Shown: piece by piece, positions 33,902-47,746 of the stretch
Numbering within the stretch: the first letter of the stretch is position 1
How the letters are laid out: every line of letters begins with the position of its first letter
NCBI GenBank assembly: GCA_001599975.1
Contig: BCIO01000007.1
Span: 190,595 to 254,594 of the forward strand
Source of the DNA: Cystobasidiopsis lactophilus
Taxonomy: Eukaryota; Basidiomycota; Agaricostilbomycetes; Agaricostilbales; Chionosphaeraceae
DNA length: 64,000 nt
Direction: 5' to 3'
Position numbers and translations under genes: made by a program
Notes under the pieces: model-generated
The model's input: only the letters and a program-made list of their open reading frames with translations
Told to the model about the DNA's origin: nothing
The model's database searches: none

Positions 33902-34198
33902 TAGAGCAAAACGTTGTCTATGCAGCTTCAGTCATGCAACAGCTGCATGATTTTTGGACGCGTATTGGTCGGCGCAAGAAGAGTGATTTTTGATGGTTCA
34001 GCTTGAACGGTGACCCCGCAACCTTAACTCTTAGCGCCTGTCAGTGTCTGATGTCTCTCTGGTTCTCTGCGAGCCCCGCAAGTGACCTTCGGCCTTGATG
34101 CCCGCTCTTGGGCCTGACAAATGAATCCGGACTTTCAAGCTGTTCATCAAGCTGTCGCCCTTGATCAATGACGCTCGAGAGCTACCGAAACATCAAAA

Positions 34199-35560
34199 AT
34201 GCTGTCTCGCGCTATCGAATCAATGCGCGTCTCCAAAGCGAACCGAAAGCCAGCAAACGAGCCACAATGCCCTCTGCCCCTCTCCTCATTTCAGAAGCTG
34301 CCCTACGACGTCTTGGCCGAAATCTTCTCGATATTCTTTGGTTTTGAGAACCTTGGTGTTCTCGAGCGCCGAGCCGAATCTCCCAGTGACTGGCTTATAG
34401 CTCGTACAGCCATCGTCAAGGTGGCACGACTCGCGGCAGTCTGCCGCTCTCTTCGGATCCCAGTTCTTCAAGCGGGGCTGAACACTGTCTGGGTGCCGAC
34501 TGCTGGATATTTGCTGGGACCCGGGATGCCAAGGAGCCATCGAAAAACCCTCAAGAACAGGCTCTCGAGCTTGAGCCCGGTTTTGCATTACCTCGCCGGC
34601 AAGGAAGCCTTTGTCCGCCAGCTGAAAGTCTACTGGGATACGGCCTAGACTTCTCGCATCGACGACTCCGAGAAGAGACGAGCTGTCTGGGTTCGCTTTT
34701 TCTCAACTCCATTCAAATCGGTACACCTTTGCCTGCACATCACCGACGCTGCGCCTGACCTTTCCTTTCCCTCCTTCATGCTCAACTCTAGTGTCCACGC
34801 TATCTTCCTCACATCACAGCTCGATAAACCACTGGAACGGTCTGTGGTGAACAAGCTGTTCGCCAAAATTGCCGGTGGAGCGGAGAACCTCACGCGAGTG
34901 GAGGCGGACTTTCCAGGAGGTATTCACTTGGACCGAATTATTCAAGAGCATGAAAGGCCGAGCTTTCCCCATGTGACGACACTAGCCGTTCAGTCCAGCC
35001 AACACTTGGGACCTTTTCTGCGCTCGTCGCCCACTTTGCGCGCCTGTTACATAGGCACCTTGGCAACGAGCGCGGCGCTGAAGATGCTGCCGCACAGTCC
35101 GACTCAGCTCACAGTCGATAAATTTGCCGACACTTTGTCTCTCGGCGACGTCTTGCCAGCTTTGAAAGCGATCACAGCGTTGCGCGACCTCCGTCTGCCC
35201 TGGGAAGTTGCGCCTTGGACGGACATCCCCGAAGGTCAAGCCATTCCTGATCCTGTCATCCTTCCATCTTCAGTGCAAAGGTTGTGTTTCACTACCACCA
35301 TCCATCGGCCCAATCACCTTGGGATCGGCAGCATCGACGAAGCGACTTCCGCCCTGCGACCCATTGTCTTTAGAGTGGCAGAGGACAAGCAGCTCGATGT
35401 GGTATTTTTCGTAGCACCGGTGCGACGCCAAGAAGGGGAAGAGCTCGAGGTGCAACGGATTGAGCAAGGCATCGCCTACCGCGGTCTTCAAGACCGGGCG
35501 GTCAACCTTTTTGGCTCTCCTTTTCCGCGCTTCTTGGAGTTCCTTTCTAGCACTGACTAG
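34199..35560 (+). pseudogene. F-box-like paralogue, tandem copy 2, with an in-frame stop
   Basis: Aligns along its length with the gene at 31.4 kb: MLSRAIESMRVSKANRK, F-box-like SSFQKLPYDVLAEIFSIFFG, LHYLAGKEAFVRQLKVYWDT, then TAG at 34646-34648 exactly where the paralogue reads WDTQWLARV. The same frame reopens at once (TSRIDDSEKRRAVWVRFFST) and continues without break to FLEFLSSTD at 35560. A single nonsense codon in an otherwise well-kept reading frame means a young pseudogene, a truncated F-box protein, readthrough, or a sequencing error. Protein identity to copy 1 is moderate, so the duplication itself is old. Confidence 0.7.
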
Positions 35561-36079
35561 GACTATATTGATGGCCAAGACGAGGTGAGTTGTCTGACTG
35601 AAAGTTTCCCACCCTGGCTGACGCTTTCGCCCTCAGCGAGAGGAGCGTTTGAACGATGGACACAAGGTTTTGATTCTTGTACTTATACCTCGCACATTGG
35701 CCTAAGTTTTGCTGCCAGCTGCTCGGCACTGTTCCAACTTGGGTTGCTGCACGATTCCTGTCCGCATCAAATTCTGCTCAGTGGGCCGAAAGCGTCGCGA
35801 AATTTAGATTGGGAGCGGATTTGCACAAGGGAGTAGCGGAGAATTGTAAGGCAGCATATCTAGTGAGGCAGCATATCTATTCGAACCTAACCACGGCACG
35901 CCCCAAGAGCTGCCCTTTGCCCTGAAGGAGGTAGTCGGTGTCAGCGCAAGATGTGAGCAGCATAAGTGGGCGTACAAGTTTTTCCATCAAGGCTGGCCAT
36001 TCCTTGAAGTCGTATGTCGTTACGCTGATGCACATGGAGCACTCTTTTAGCAAGTATAGTGCTGCATGAATGGGCACAT
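35561..36079. other. Intergenic, convergent 3' ends
   Basis: Lies between the 3' ends of the F-box-like copy 2 and alcohol dehydrogenase. No supported gene. Confidence 0.5.
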
Positions 36080-37620
36080 TCACTTGACAATCTTGACTTT
36101 GCCTTGGGCAGCCAGCTCCAAGGCTTCATCCGTGTCTTTTTTCCCAGCGACCAGCGACCCGGTGATGGTCAGAGCTGAATCAAAATCAGCAGGCGGGACC
36201 TTGCAGGCGCAATAGGCAGACGCACATCGCAGAATGATGTCGTTGGGGTCACCGCCAGCCACGGCTTCGCCATTCGGTGGCATGCCAATGCAAACCATGA
36301 CCCCTCCGGGGCCGAGCATCAAATGGGTGCCGGCATAAGCTCCTCGACTGCCACTGTGAGCAGATATGCCGTTAGAAGACGCCTTGCCTGTAGCAAATGA
36401 GCCACAGACCCTGTGACGATGATGGCATCCGCTCCACCATTGGTGATGCGCTTCACTTCTTCTCGGACACTGGTACACGTGCATTCCGTGAAGTGCGATA
36501 CCGGCAGGAAAGTCGCGGACTTACTTGGCAGTCGTCCGGAAATCAAGGAATGCCTCTGCGCCCAGTTTCTTGCACAAGTCCGCTTTCTCGCCTGCATCAA
36601 TGGCTAGAACACGGATGCCAAGTGCACGAGCATATTGAACCGCCTAGATTCCGATGCCGCTGAGCTCGGACAAACCGCAGCAGGAGTGGGGCAGACAAAC
36701 CATAGATCCAACGCCGCCGCCAGCGCCCGGCACCACGAGCCACTGGCCCTCCTTGCAGCCAGACTTCTTGATGGCGGCGTAGGTCCTGAGTGCAGACGGC
36801 ATCCTGAGACGGAGCGCCCGGCAACGAGGAGAAGGACATACGTTGCACCAGAGCACATGATTGGGGCAGCAATGTGATCCGGCAGGTCGCCCGGTATGCG
36901 AGTGGTGTAGTCGGCAAGCGTGAGGCAGTACTGGGCATAGGAACCGTTCTTCGCAGAGCCGTACGGGATGGCCTGCGCGCAGGTCGTCTCCAAGCCTGGA
37001 CTCATGGCAGGCTATGAGCGCGCTTCGCGGCAAGCCCATGAGCAGCACTGACCCATAGTGCAGACTTTGCAGTTGCCGCAGACGGAGTAGTAGGGCTTGA
37101 CACCAGCACGGTCGCCAATCTTCCAGACGTTCGCGTCGACACCCTTTCCGAGAGCGACGACAACGCCGGCTCCTTCGTGACCGACGACATTGACGCCTTC
37201 TGCCGATTCCTGTCGGCCAACGGTAAGCACGGCAAAGTCACAGAAGTGAAGGTCAGGACTGACGAAGCCCCAATCATCGTGCATGCTGAAAAGCGCAGCC
37301 ATGAGGCTCGAACCACACGCTAGAAAGCAAGCCAAATATTCACAAATGGTAGTCGCTGGAACACAGGCCGCTGGGAAGGGAGTTATATGTAAGTTTAACG
37401 TTGACCGCGTCAAGTCGGGCAGACTTACGTGGCAGACAGCTTCAAAAGCAGCTGGCCGGGGCCAGGCTTGGGCACGGGGTAGTCATCGCGCAGGTCGAGG
37501 CTGAAATTGGGACCTTGGTTCTGATCGCCCAGTCAGATCTGGACATCAAAGCGGTACCGTCGAGTAACGCACGAGGCAGACAGCGGCTTTGCAGGTCGCA
37601 GGGATGGCAGTGGAGCTCAT
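36080..37620 (-). CDS. Zinc-dependent alcohol dehydrogenase (Adh1-like)
   Basis: NAD(P)-dependent interconversion of alcohols and aldehydes, cytosolic. Start [16 protein letters not shown] at 37620, then across short introns [30 protein letters not shown] (catalytic Zn Cys), [17 protein letters not shown] (Zn His-Glu), [13 protein letters not shown] (structural Zn Cys cluster) and [12 protein letters not shown] (catalytic Cys region). The cofactor fold is [12 protein letters not shown]. The last exons give [19 protein letters not shown] and a normal ending [11 protein letters not shown], stop at 36080. About eight exons. Divergent from the aldehyde dehydrogenase gene, 153 bp apart, as expected for enzymes acting in series. 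Confidence 0.9.
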
Positions 37621-37773
37621 GTCGGTGTTCGGCCGCTTGCGGGAGACAACGGTGACAAGTGACGGGAAAAGACTCGGGAAAAAAGCGGTTCCGCTTTTTC
37701 CGCCTTTTCCGCCCCCTTCGTCCTTTCGCCGACGACCGATAGTGCCGCACCCACCATCCAGAGCCACTACAAC
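37621..37773. promoter_or_regulatory. Bidirectional promoter, alcohol and aldehyde dehydrogenases
   Basis: Only 153 bp separate the two start codons, with pyrimidine-rich stretches (37685-37725, ttttccgccttttccgccc). A shared promoter that co-expresses both enzymes is likely. Confidence 0.55.
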
Positions 37774-39836
37774 ATGCCCGAATACGAGACCAGGCACTAC
37801 ATCAACGGAGCCTACGTTGCGTCGAAAGGCGGCGAGACGTTCGAAGTGTACAATCCCTACGTCAGCCTCTCGTCGGCTCCCCTTCGCGTGCTCTGCTGAG
37901 TGGCGCTCCTGCAGACTGAGAAGCTGACTGCCAAAGTCTCGGCCGCCCAAGGCGCAGATGTCGATGCCGCTGTGGATGCCGCCGTCAAGGCCCAGCCTGC
38001 GTGGGCCGCCGTGAGCTCCTCTCGCCCATTGGAGCTACCGAAGGCGAGTGCAGCAAATGCTGATTAATCGACATAGATCCCCGCCCAAGAAAAGGCTAAG
38101 CTCTTCAATAAATTGGCCGACGCGTTCGAGGCCAGGGCGGAAGAGCTCTCGCTCTTGGAAGCCGTGACGATGGGCGCTCCGCTTGAAACTGGAAAGCCCA
38201 TGGTCGCTGGCACGGCAGCAGAGGTCTCTCGCTTTATGGGTGCTCTCTGCTTGACCAGCAAATTTGGCTACACATGTACGTTCGCTTGGTGCCCGTGGTA
38301 ATTGGCCGCGTCTCACGCCTGGGCCAGCAACCGATACGTCTGGCCAGTTCTCGTACACGCTCAAGCAACCGTAGGTGGCAGATCTTTCGCTGCAGACATT
38401 GCTCAGTTGCTCGTTCAGTTACGGCGCCATCGGCGTGATCATCCGTAGGCTCCTCAGACGGTTGCTGTTGCGGGACTGGAGCTGACTAGAAGGCTCGCGG
38501 TTCAGCTTGGAACTCGCCCGTCGCCTCACTTGCTCTGAAGTGCATTCCAGCCCTTGCCGGTGCGCTCGACTTACTTCTCAGCGCAGGCTGATACTCACGC
38601 GGAAATTCCAGCCGGAAACACCGTCGTTCTCAAGAACAGCGAGAAAGCTCCACTGGCAACTCTCGTCGTTGGCAAAATGCTGGTGGATGTCGGATTCCCT
38701 CCCGGTGTATTTAACGTCCTCAGGCAAGCAAGAGCTTTCTCGCGTTTAGAAGCGGCCCTTATTTACACCCTTCACGTCTTCAGCGGCCTTGGCGGCACCG
38801 CAGGAGCCGCCTTGGCCTCTCACATGAAGCTTCGAAAGATTTCGTTTACCGGGAGCACCCGCACTGGCAGGGTCATCATGGTGGCCGCAGCCCAGAGCAA
38901 TCTCAAGGCCGTCACGCTCGAGCTGGGCGGAAAGAGCCCTGTGCTGATTTTCGAAGGTTCGTCTCTGCTTCCATTTGTTGATTGTTAGTCTTTCTGAGCG
39001 ACCCGACTCGCAGACGCTGATCTGGAGAAGGCCGCCAAGGCTTGCGCTGCTAGCATTCACTGGAATACCGGCCAGATTTGCGCCGCCCACTCTCGCGTCT
39101 ATGTGCACAGCAGCATCAAGAGCAAGTTCATCCCACTGTACACGGCGGTGCTCAAGTCAATGGCCACTACCGGAGACCCGTCGCTGAGCACTACTGGACA
39201 AGGCCCTGTGGCTGAGTGAGTCTGGCGAGCTCCGATCGCGCACCTAGATTTCGATGCTGAGGAGCATCTCAGCGCTGCCCAATTCAAGTCCATCATGGCG
39301 TTCATCGATGAGGCTAAGAAGGAGGCCAAGCTGGAAACTGGTGGCGAACGCATCGGCAAGGAAGGCTTCTTTGTCGCGCCTACGGGTGAGCGCTTTGTTC
39401 GCTTCTTTATCTCCTGCCAGCCCCTGACGGCCGTTAAGTCTTCTCGGACGTTGCTGTGGACGCTCGAATAAACAAGGAAGAGGTTTTTGGACCCGTGGCC
39501 GTCGTGCACACCTTCGAGACTTTGGACGAAGCCATCGCCCTCGCCAACGACTCTGAATACGGCCTCTCCGCTGGCGTCTTCACCAGGGACCTCAATCGCG
39601 CCCTCAAGGTCGCGGCTCGGCTAGAAAGGTCTGCCTCATACTTTCGAAACGCTGCCAGGACCGTCTCTGATCCCCCTGTTTGTTTCAGCGGTGGCGTGGG
39701 CATCAACAGGTGCTCGACCATTTCGACGGACATGCCTTTTGGCGGGGTCCGACAGTCTGGTTTGGGCCGCGAGCTCGGCAAAGATGCGCTGGAGCCTTAC
39801 CTCGAGGTCAAATCGGTCTTGGTCGATATGTCTTAA
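37774..39836 (+). CDS. Aldehyde dehydrogenase
   Basis: Oxidises an aldehyde to the acid with NAD(P). Start MPEYETRHYINGAYVASKGG at 37774. Recognisable blocks across about nine exons: NTVVLKNSEKAPLATL, ISFTGSTRTGRVIM (cofactor loop), VTLELGGKSPVLIFE (catalytic Glu), WNTGQICAAHSRVYVHSS (catalytic Cys), EEVFGPVAVVHTFETLDEA and MPFGGVRQSGLGRELG, ending VKSVLVDMS at 39836. No targeting sequence, so cytosolic. Broad-specificity fungal ALDH by overall look; substrate not determined. Paired with the divergent alcohol dehydrogenase. Confidence 0.9.
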
Positions 39837-39913
39837 TCTGTTTGCACTCTAAACGGTCTGCCACGATCATTATTTTGCCCATAGAGCCGTGGCCTTGACA
39901 GAAAGTCTCCATT

Positions 39914-39966
39914 TCAATCGTGACTTGATCTCAATCCTGACGTGACCTCAATCGTGACTTGAGGTC
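39914..39966. repeat. Short direct repeat, three copies
   Basis: Three imperfect copies of tcaatcgtgacttga/c in 53 bp, between the 3' ends of aldehyde dehydrogenase and the reductase. Could be a 3'-end signal or simple slippage. Confidence 0.6.
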
Positions 39967-40027
39967 GATGTCCCGCAGCATTCCTTTCCGAGCACTTCTG
40001 GTCTGCAACTCTAGTGATTGCATCAGG

Positions 40028-41171
40028 TTACAGCACAGAACGGTGGATGATCCGGGCGCCGGCTTGGGCAGTGGGGAAGATGAGCGCTTCCGCCACTTGG
40101 ACATGGCTTGGCCGGCTGGCGATCCAGACCATCTGCTCTGCAATGTCCTTGCCGGTCAGCGGCACCATGCCAGAGTACACGGCCTTTGCTTGGTCGGCAT
40201 CTCCACGGAAGCGGTTGACCGAAAATTCGGTCTCCACCAGGCCTGCAGCCCAGTGTGAGCGGGCATGGCCAAAGACTGAAACATATGTTTACCTGGCATA
40301 ATCAAGGACACGCGAATGGGGGTGGACACGAGCTCTTTCATGAGAGTTTGCGTAAAGGCGTGAGCGGCGTACTTGGATGCCGCGTAGACCGAGCCGCCTG
40401 CATACGTTTCTTGCCCTGCTACACTTCCGACGTTGATGATACTGCTCTGCGTGTCAGTGTCCCTGAAATATTAAGGCGTCGCCACGCACTGCCCGCTTTG
40501 GCGCTTCTTCATCTCTGCCCGGCGAGCATCAAAAGGTCTATCGCAGGTGAAAGAGAGGCAATGCAACGCACGTTTTACGACTTGTTGTGTCAGACTGATG
40601 AGGCCAAAGACGTTCAACTCTGATCAAACGACCGCGGGATGAGGAGAGGCAGAGGCACTGGCCATGCAATGGCAGCTTACCGAACATGGCCACCATTTCC
40701 TTTTCGTCGAGGTCTCCAATTTCTTCGTTGCCTCGGCCCATGCCTGCATTGTTGACGAGGACGTCGATGGGCGGTAGAGACCGCAACTGCTCTCCGAACG
40801 CCGTGGTCTGCGACAGCTGAGAGCAGTCCATTGCCAGACAGATGATCTGGCCGCCGTGATCGCTGCCAGCTGAATGACCCACTGGTCAGTCGCGGGCCTG
40901 GTGCGGTATAACATCTGCTGAATTTCAGACTCGCCTTGGCGGTTGGCTGCTCGAGCGAGTTCGGCCACCTCTTGCAACGCCTCTGCTCTGCGGGCCGTCA
41001 CAATCACATTGGAGCCCGCTGCTGCAAAGGCAATGGCCTGGCAACCGCATTCAGCGGAGTTGACCCGGCATGGGGAGCTTGTGAACGCGCCGTGGCTTTG
41101 CCAATCCCTGCGCTCGCGCCTGTGACCAGCACCGTCTTGTCATGCAGCAAGTCGAGGGACAAGAAAGACAT
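40028..41171 (-). CDS. Short-chain dehydrogenase/reductase
   Basis: NAD(P)-dependent oxidoreductase of the classical SDR fold. Start MSFLSLDLLHDKTVLVTGAS at 41171; cofactor motif TGASAGIGKATA, then SNVIVTARRAEALQEV, PIDVLVNNAGMGRGNEEIGD and the active site YAASKYAAHAF (YxxxK). C-terminal exon reads KAVYSGMVPLTGKDIAEQ to GARIIHRSVL, stop at 40028. This is close to the YdfG/serine-3-dehydrogenase-like group (Ymr226c-type 3-hydroxy acid dehydrogenase) by motif order. Six or so short introns. Divergent from the Old Yellow Enzyme gene, 178 bp apart. Confidence 0.85.
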
Positions 41172-41349
41172 GTCTGGCGCGCGCTCTGCACAGTGTAATG
41201 TACCCGGCCGTTCGCGAAGCGAGGCAACCGCAGGTGCGGCCTCGCAAGTGAGGGCGGCAAAACTTTTCCGCAGAAATGCTGACCACACCCGCCCTCGTCT
41301 GTTCCAGAATTATTTCCATCCTGCCCACTCCTGCGACCCTTCAAGAGCC
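41172..41349. promoter_or_regulatory. Bidirectional promoter, reductase and Old Yellow Enzyme
   Basis: 178 bp between the divergent start codons. No specific site recognised. Confidence 0.5.
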
Positions 41350-42770
<1,421 letters not shown>

Positions 42771-42777
<7 letters not shown>

Positions 42778-42857
42778 AGGCAAGAACTGTCAAGGCAGTA
42801 GGAGCTGGAGGCAGGAGCTATGGCAGCTATCAAGAATGTCGCAGCTAGAGGCAGGAG
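42771..42857. repeat. Imperfect short repeats just after the Old Yellow Enzyme stop
   Basis: Repeats of gagctagaggcaagaa / gagctggaggcaggag / gctagaggcaggag lie immediately 3' of the coding end, the first overlapping the stop codon. Likely slippage in the 3' UTR. Confidence 0.5.
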
Positions 42858-43158
42858 AAAGCGAAGGGCTTTCGCTTGTATACCGTATCACTACCTATAG
42901 TTTGGCAATGCCACCACCAAACCTCGCGTTCATTATCAACTTTCCACAAGCCTTCACGACTTGCCACCCTTGACGACTTGCCACGGGATGATGCGCACTC
43001 AGCAGCCAGCGCCCCTGCGGAAATGCGGAAAAGGGCCTTTTCCGGTGCCCCGGAGTTCATCATTGAGCGTCTCGGTGCTCCACAACGAGGCTCACCTCTC
43101 CTTGAGGATTGCACGAAGCCCAAAGTCCACAGCATACAACACACAGAGACCTATCGCA

Positions 43159-45339
43159 ATGTCCGGAATTCCCAGCCAGGTGCGGCGAGGCACACTGTTC
43201 AAAATGTCTGCCAGCTGCTCAGTTGCGTCTTCGACAGATCAAAGACCACGGCCTTTGGAAGAGCACCAGCTTGGTCAACGGCGAATGGCTGCCCACCACC
43301 AAGTCCGCGTTCCCCGTCTCTGGTGAGTTCTCTCAGCTCCGACCGACGCTAGAGCGCAAGGCTTATGCACCATGCGTCGCACGCCAGACCCTGCGAACGG
43401 CAATGTCCTCAGCCAATGCTCGGACCACGGCCAGGAGGAAACAGAAAAAGCCATCGAGTATGCGCACGCCGCCTACAAAAAGTGGGACGCTGCCACAGTC
43501 AAGGCGCGTGGCGACGTTCTCGCCAAATTGAGAGACCTCTGCCTTGAGCACATGTGAGCTGCTTCTTTCACCTGAATACAGCTTGCAAACACTCAACGCG
43601 CGCGCACACAGTGATGACATGGGCGCCATCATCTCGCTCGAGGCGAGTTTGCGATTCACCTCTTGCTCTCACCCTCTCACGGGGTTGCTTCTGTAGAACG
43701 GCAAGAGCCTGGCTGAGGCCAAGGGCGAAGTGCACATGTCCATCGCCCAGCTCGACTGGATGTCGGGCGAAGCTGTTCGCGGCTATGGCGACTTTATTCC
43801 CTCGGCTCTGCCCGGCGTGCGCAACGTTGTCATCAAGCAAGGTGTCGGTGTGGCTGGCATTGTGGGTCCCGTTCGCCTAGAGCTGCAGGCCCTTTGCTAA
43901 TCCTCGGTCGGTACAGATCACGCCCTGGAAGTGGGTGTCTCTCCGATACGAGCCTGCACGATAAGTGTTGATGGTGCTATGCTTGCCACAGCTTTCCTCT
44001 CTCCATGATTGTCCGCAAAGTCGCGGCTGCCTTTGCTGCTGGTTGTGCTGTGGTAGTCAAGGCACCCCGAGAGACGCCTCACTCCTCTCTCGCTTTTGGC
44101 GTGCTGGCGGCTCGCGCTGGCTTGCCCAACGGCTTGTACAACGTCATTGTCACCAACCGGTCCAGCGTCGTCGGCAAGATTCTCTGCGAACACAACCTCG
44201 TGCGCAAGATTAGCTTCACCGGCTCGACTCCCGTTGGCAAAACCCTCATGGCGCAAGCCTCTACCTCGTTGTCCAAGTGCTCTTTTGAATTGGGCGGCAA
44301 CGCGCCTTTGTGAGCCCACGCTCGCCAGGTCTTGGAAGTCATATTCATCATGGTCGGTTCAGCATCGTGTTTGATGGTGCCGACGTCTCGAAGGCTGTCG
44401 AGTCGGCGGCGGGCGTCAAATTTCGCTGCAGCGGCCAAGTCTGCATTGCCGCAAACCGCCTGCTCGTACAAGAGGGTATCCATGACCAATTCGTGAAAGA
44501 GCTTGCCGAGAAGATCAAGTCATTCAAGATGGGCCACGGTCTAGGTGCGCTCTTTGAACGCAGACGTGTTGCAGCCAATCTGACCCAGAGCAGACGACGG
44601 CGTCACCCACGGACCCTTGATTAACGCCAAGGCGGTGGACAAGGCCCACGAGCATGTCCTCGACGCGACTCAGAAGGGTGCAAAGCTGGTCGCTGGTGGC
44701 AAAAAGATGGGCGGGAATTTCTACGTGAGTGCATCCAGTCTTGTTTGGGCCTGCTAAAATGTGCTATAGGAACCCACCATTCTCACGAATGTCAACACTT
44801 CGATGCTGATGGCGGATGACGAGACCTTTGGTGCGCTTTCGCAGCTGCCCATTTCTGCTTCAGTCTCTAACTGAATCTTCTTCGACAGCTCCTGTTGCCG
44901 GCATCTTCAAATTCAAGACAGAAGAGGAAGCCATTGCTCTCGCGAACGAAACCGAGTATGGCTTGGCCGGATAGTGAGTCTGCCGATTATATGCCTCCGC
45001 CTCGCTAACACTCCTCTTCAGCTTCTTCTCCAAGGACAATGCTCAGGTGTGGCGTGTTGCCGAGGCCATCGAAGTCGGGATGGTCGGCGTCAATGGGTAA
45101 GCTTCTCGCAGTCTGTTGGTCTTTTGAGGACGCATCTTATTGCGCTATACAGGGCCAGTGTCTCGCAAGCGTGTTCACCTTTTGGGGGTCTGAAACAGAG
45201 CGGAGTAGGTGCACAGTGTTATAGTTCGCAACCAAGCTGACGCGCAATGCTCTGCCTCTCCCAGTTTGGTCGCGAGGGCTCCAAGTACGGAATGGAAGAG
45301 TTCCAGAACGTCAAGCTCATCGCCGTCAACATCCTCTAG
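43159..45339 (+). CDS. Succinate-semialdehyde dehydrogenase type ALDH
   Basis: Oxidises succinate semialdehyde (GABA shunt) or a related semialdehyde to the acid. Start MSGIPSQ at 43159, joined to [20 protein letters not shown]. Typical SSADH blocks follow: [75 protein letters not shown] (catalytic Glu), [19 protein letters not shown] (catalytic Cys), [20 protein letters not shown] and [10 protein letters not shown] with [12 protein letters not shown], end VKLIAVNIL at 45339. About 14 small exons. No mitochondrial presequence is seen with this start; a longer open frame upstream (from 42961) is not needed. Confidence 0.88.
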
Positions 45340-45572
45340 CCCCTCATTGCAAGCGCTGCTATGGCGAAACCTTGCCACGTAGCCTTTTGGAATGCATTGT
45401 CCGCCTGCGCTGCTAAGACCTTTTCCCAACGAGCGTAACGAGCAGACAACTTGAATGCCATGATTGGTATGCTATGCAGATGTGTCTAGCTCAGGACAAC
45501 GTTGAGTGCCCTGTGACAATAGGAAGCAAATCTGGGGAGGCCATGGAATGAGGCTCCCTGCATTTGGTGGCC

Positions 45573-47746
45573 CTACTCCATGCTCTTCAGATTGGGAGAT
45601 ACAACAAAGCTGGCGCCCGTCTTCTGCTTGATCCCTTCCACATCCACGCCGGGTGCATGCTCGAGCAGCGTTAGGCCGCCTTTCTCACGATCTACTTCGA
45701 ACACAGCCTGCCGCAGCCGCGTGAGATAATGCAGCACGACCTGGTCCGCACCTACCAGCTCTGTAATGATAGTTGACACGACTTTGGAGCCGGTGAGCGG
45801 CAATGTGCACTGTTCGAGAATTTTGGGCTTGCCGTTCTTGTCAGTGTGGTCGGTCAGGACAACAATCTTGGTTTGCGAAGGCGAGGAAACCAGGTCCATG
45901 GCTCCTGTGACCTGCCATGAGGTTAATCTGACCGAAACAAGAGCCGGACCCACCTCCCATTCCTTTGACAAGCTGCCCCCGCCAATCAATCTTAATACGC
46001 TGCTAATTGACGCCGGTCATACCTTGCCCGGAATCATATCTATCGCACAGAATGAGGATTTTGTTGCTATATTGGAGATTGGCTCACAATTCGCCAAATT
46101 GCCAGCTGCATCAACTTCTAGAGCTCCGAGCATCGAAACATCAATGTGACCACCACGGATCATGGCAAAGCTTTCTGAGCTGTCGAAGGTCGAAGCTCCA
46201 GGTACCATGGTCACTTGGCAGGCCATTAGTGGACGCCACGGGAAACCAAGCGCCATCGTACCTGTCTCTTTGCCAGCGTTCAACAGATCCAAATCCACCT
46301 GGTCCTTGGTCGGGTAAGGACCCATGCCGAGCAAGCTGAGCAAAAGGGTCAGCGAAATGTCAAGACAAGATCTGCACTTAGCTAACCCGTTCTCCGACTG
46401 AATCCAGAGTTTCACCGAAGGCTCGAGGTAGTTTGGGGCCAAAGTGGGTATACCGATGCCCAGATTGACGTAGGACCCGTGGGTGAGCTCCTTGGCCGCG
46501 CGCTTGGCAATGCGAACACGGCGCTGTGCGGCTGAAGATGGGTCGGATTCGGATGGAACGTCTTCGGCTTCGCGCAGTGTCTCAAACTCGAGTCTCTTGG
46601 GCAATGTAGCAGGCACGATGCGATCGATGAAGATGCCCGGCAGGTGGACTGCGGTGGGGTCGATTTCGCCATTCTCGACAATCTCTTCAGCCTCAACAAT
46701 CGAGACGGTGGCGGCCTTTGCCATCGGTATTCCGAAAGCCTTGGTCGTGCCTCTACAAAAGGGCAGACATCATGAGAGGCTCGGCGTGAAAGAAATGAGA
46801 ATGGCATACCTGAAAACGCAGTTGCCGGCCTTGTCCACTTTCCAAGCGCGGAGGAAGGCAAAGTCGCCCTTGATGGCCTTCTCTAGGCTGTACAGCCGGC
46901 CATCAAACTCTTTGGTCTCGCGCTCGTCGCCGCGCTCGAGGATGGTGAGCTTGCCCTTCTCGTCCTTGGGTCCGTAGCGCTTTGGAATGTCACCGGTCTG
47001 GATGGCAGTGCCTGTCATGGACAGGATTATTATATAGTCATCATCAAGCGGACAAAGGCGACAGACCAACGCCAGTCGGGGTGTAGAAGCCTGGGATACC
47101 AGCGCCGCCAGCACGAAGCCTTTCCGCCAGCGTCCCTTGCGGACAGAGCTCGATAGACAGGCTGCCTTCGAGATACTTTTGCTCTAGCGTCTTGTTGTTG
47201 CCCACAAAACTCATGATCATTTTGGTGATTTGCCCAGACTTGACCACTGTTGGGCAAGCCGTCCTCGCATTAGAATGGGAGCCCAGTGGCAGAAGCGCAG
47301 AATACGCACGCGGGGCTAGACCGCCACCAGCAGCCGCACCTGCAGCTTTGTGAGCTCACTGGCTTGACGGCCTGCAACAGCCACTAACCGGCATTGTTGG
47401 AAACGCCAGTAATGTCTTGCACCTCTTTACGTTGGGAAAGGGCGTCAATGAGCGTTTCTTGAAAATTGAGTCGCGATGTCAATGGGTGCCGGGCCGTCAA
47501 TGGTAAATTTCGCACCTGCCACTCCGCTCCAGCCAAATCCTGCAGCTGATGTCTAACAGGAGCTTCTTTTCACACAAGAAGGAGCTAACCAGCCGACAAG
47601 AGAACGGTGCCCGACTGGATGTCGGCCACCGCGTCTGCTGCAGACGCAAACAGCTTCTCGGGGCGCCGACGCGATCCTTCTGCGGTCCTTCTCCCCGCCG
47701 CAGTCGAATACAGGCGAGCACTCCTCCATAAGATGCAGCGCTGCAT
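45573..47746 (-). CDS. Succinyl-CoA:3-ketoacid CoA-transferase (SCOT), mitochondrial
   Basis: Moves CoA from succinyl-CoA to acetoacetate or another 3-keto acid. Start [20 protein letters not shown] at 47746, a clear mitochondrial presequence. Subunit A part: [60 protein letters not shown]. Linker, acidic, near 46540-46720. Subunit B part: [44 protein letters not shown] (catalytic Glu in SENG), [18 protein letters not shown] and [18 protein letters not shown]. Ends [12 protein letters not shown] at 45573. Length and domain order are those of the eukaryotic fused enzyme. About ten exons; 3' end faces the SSADH gene, 233 bp apart. Confidence 0.9.
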
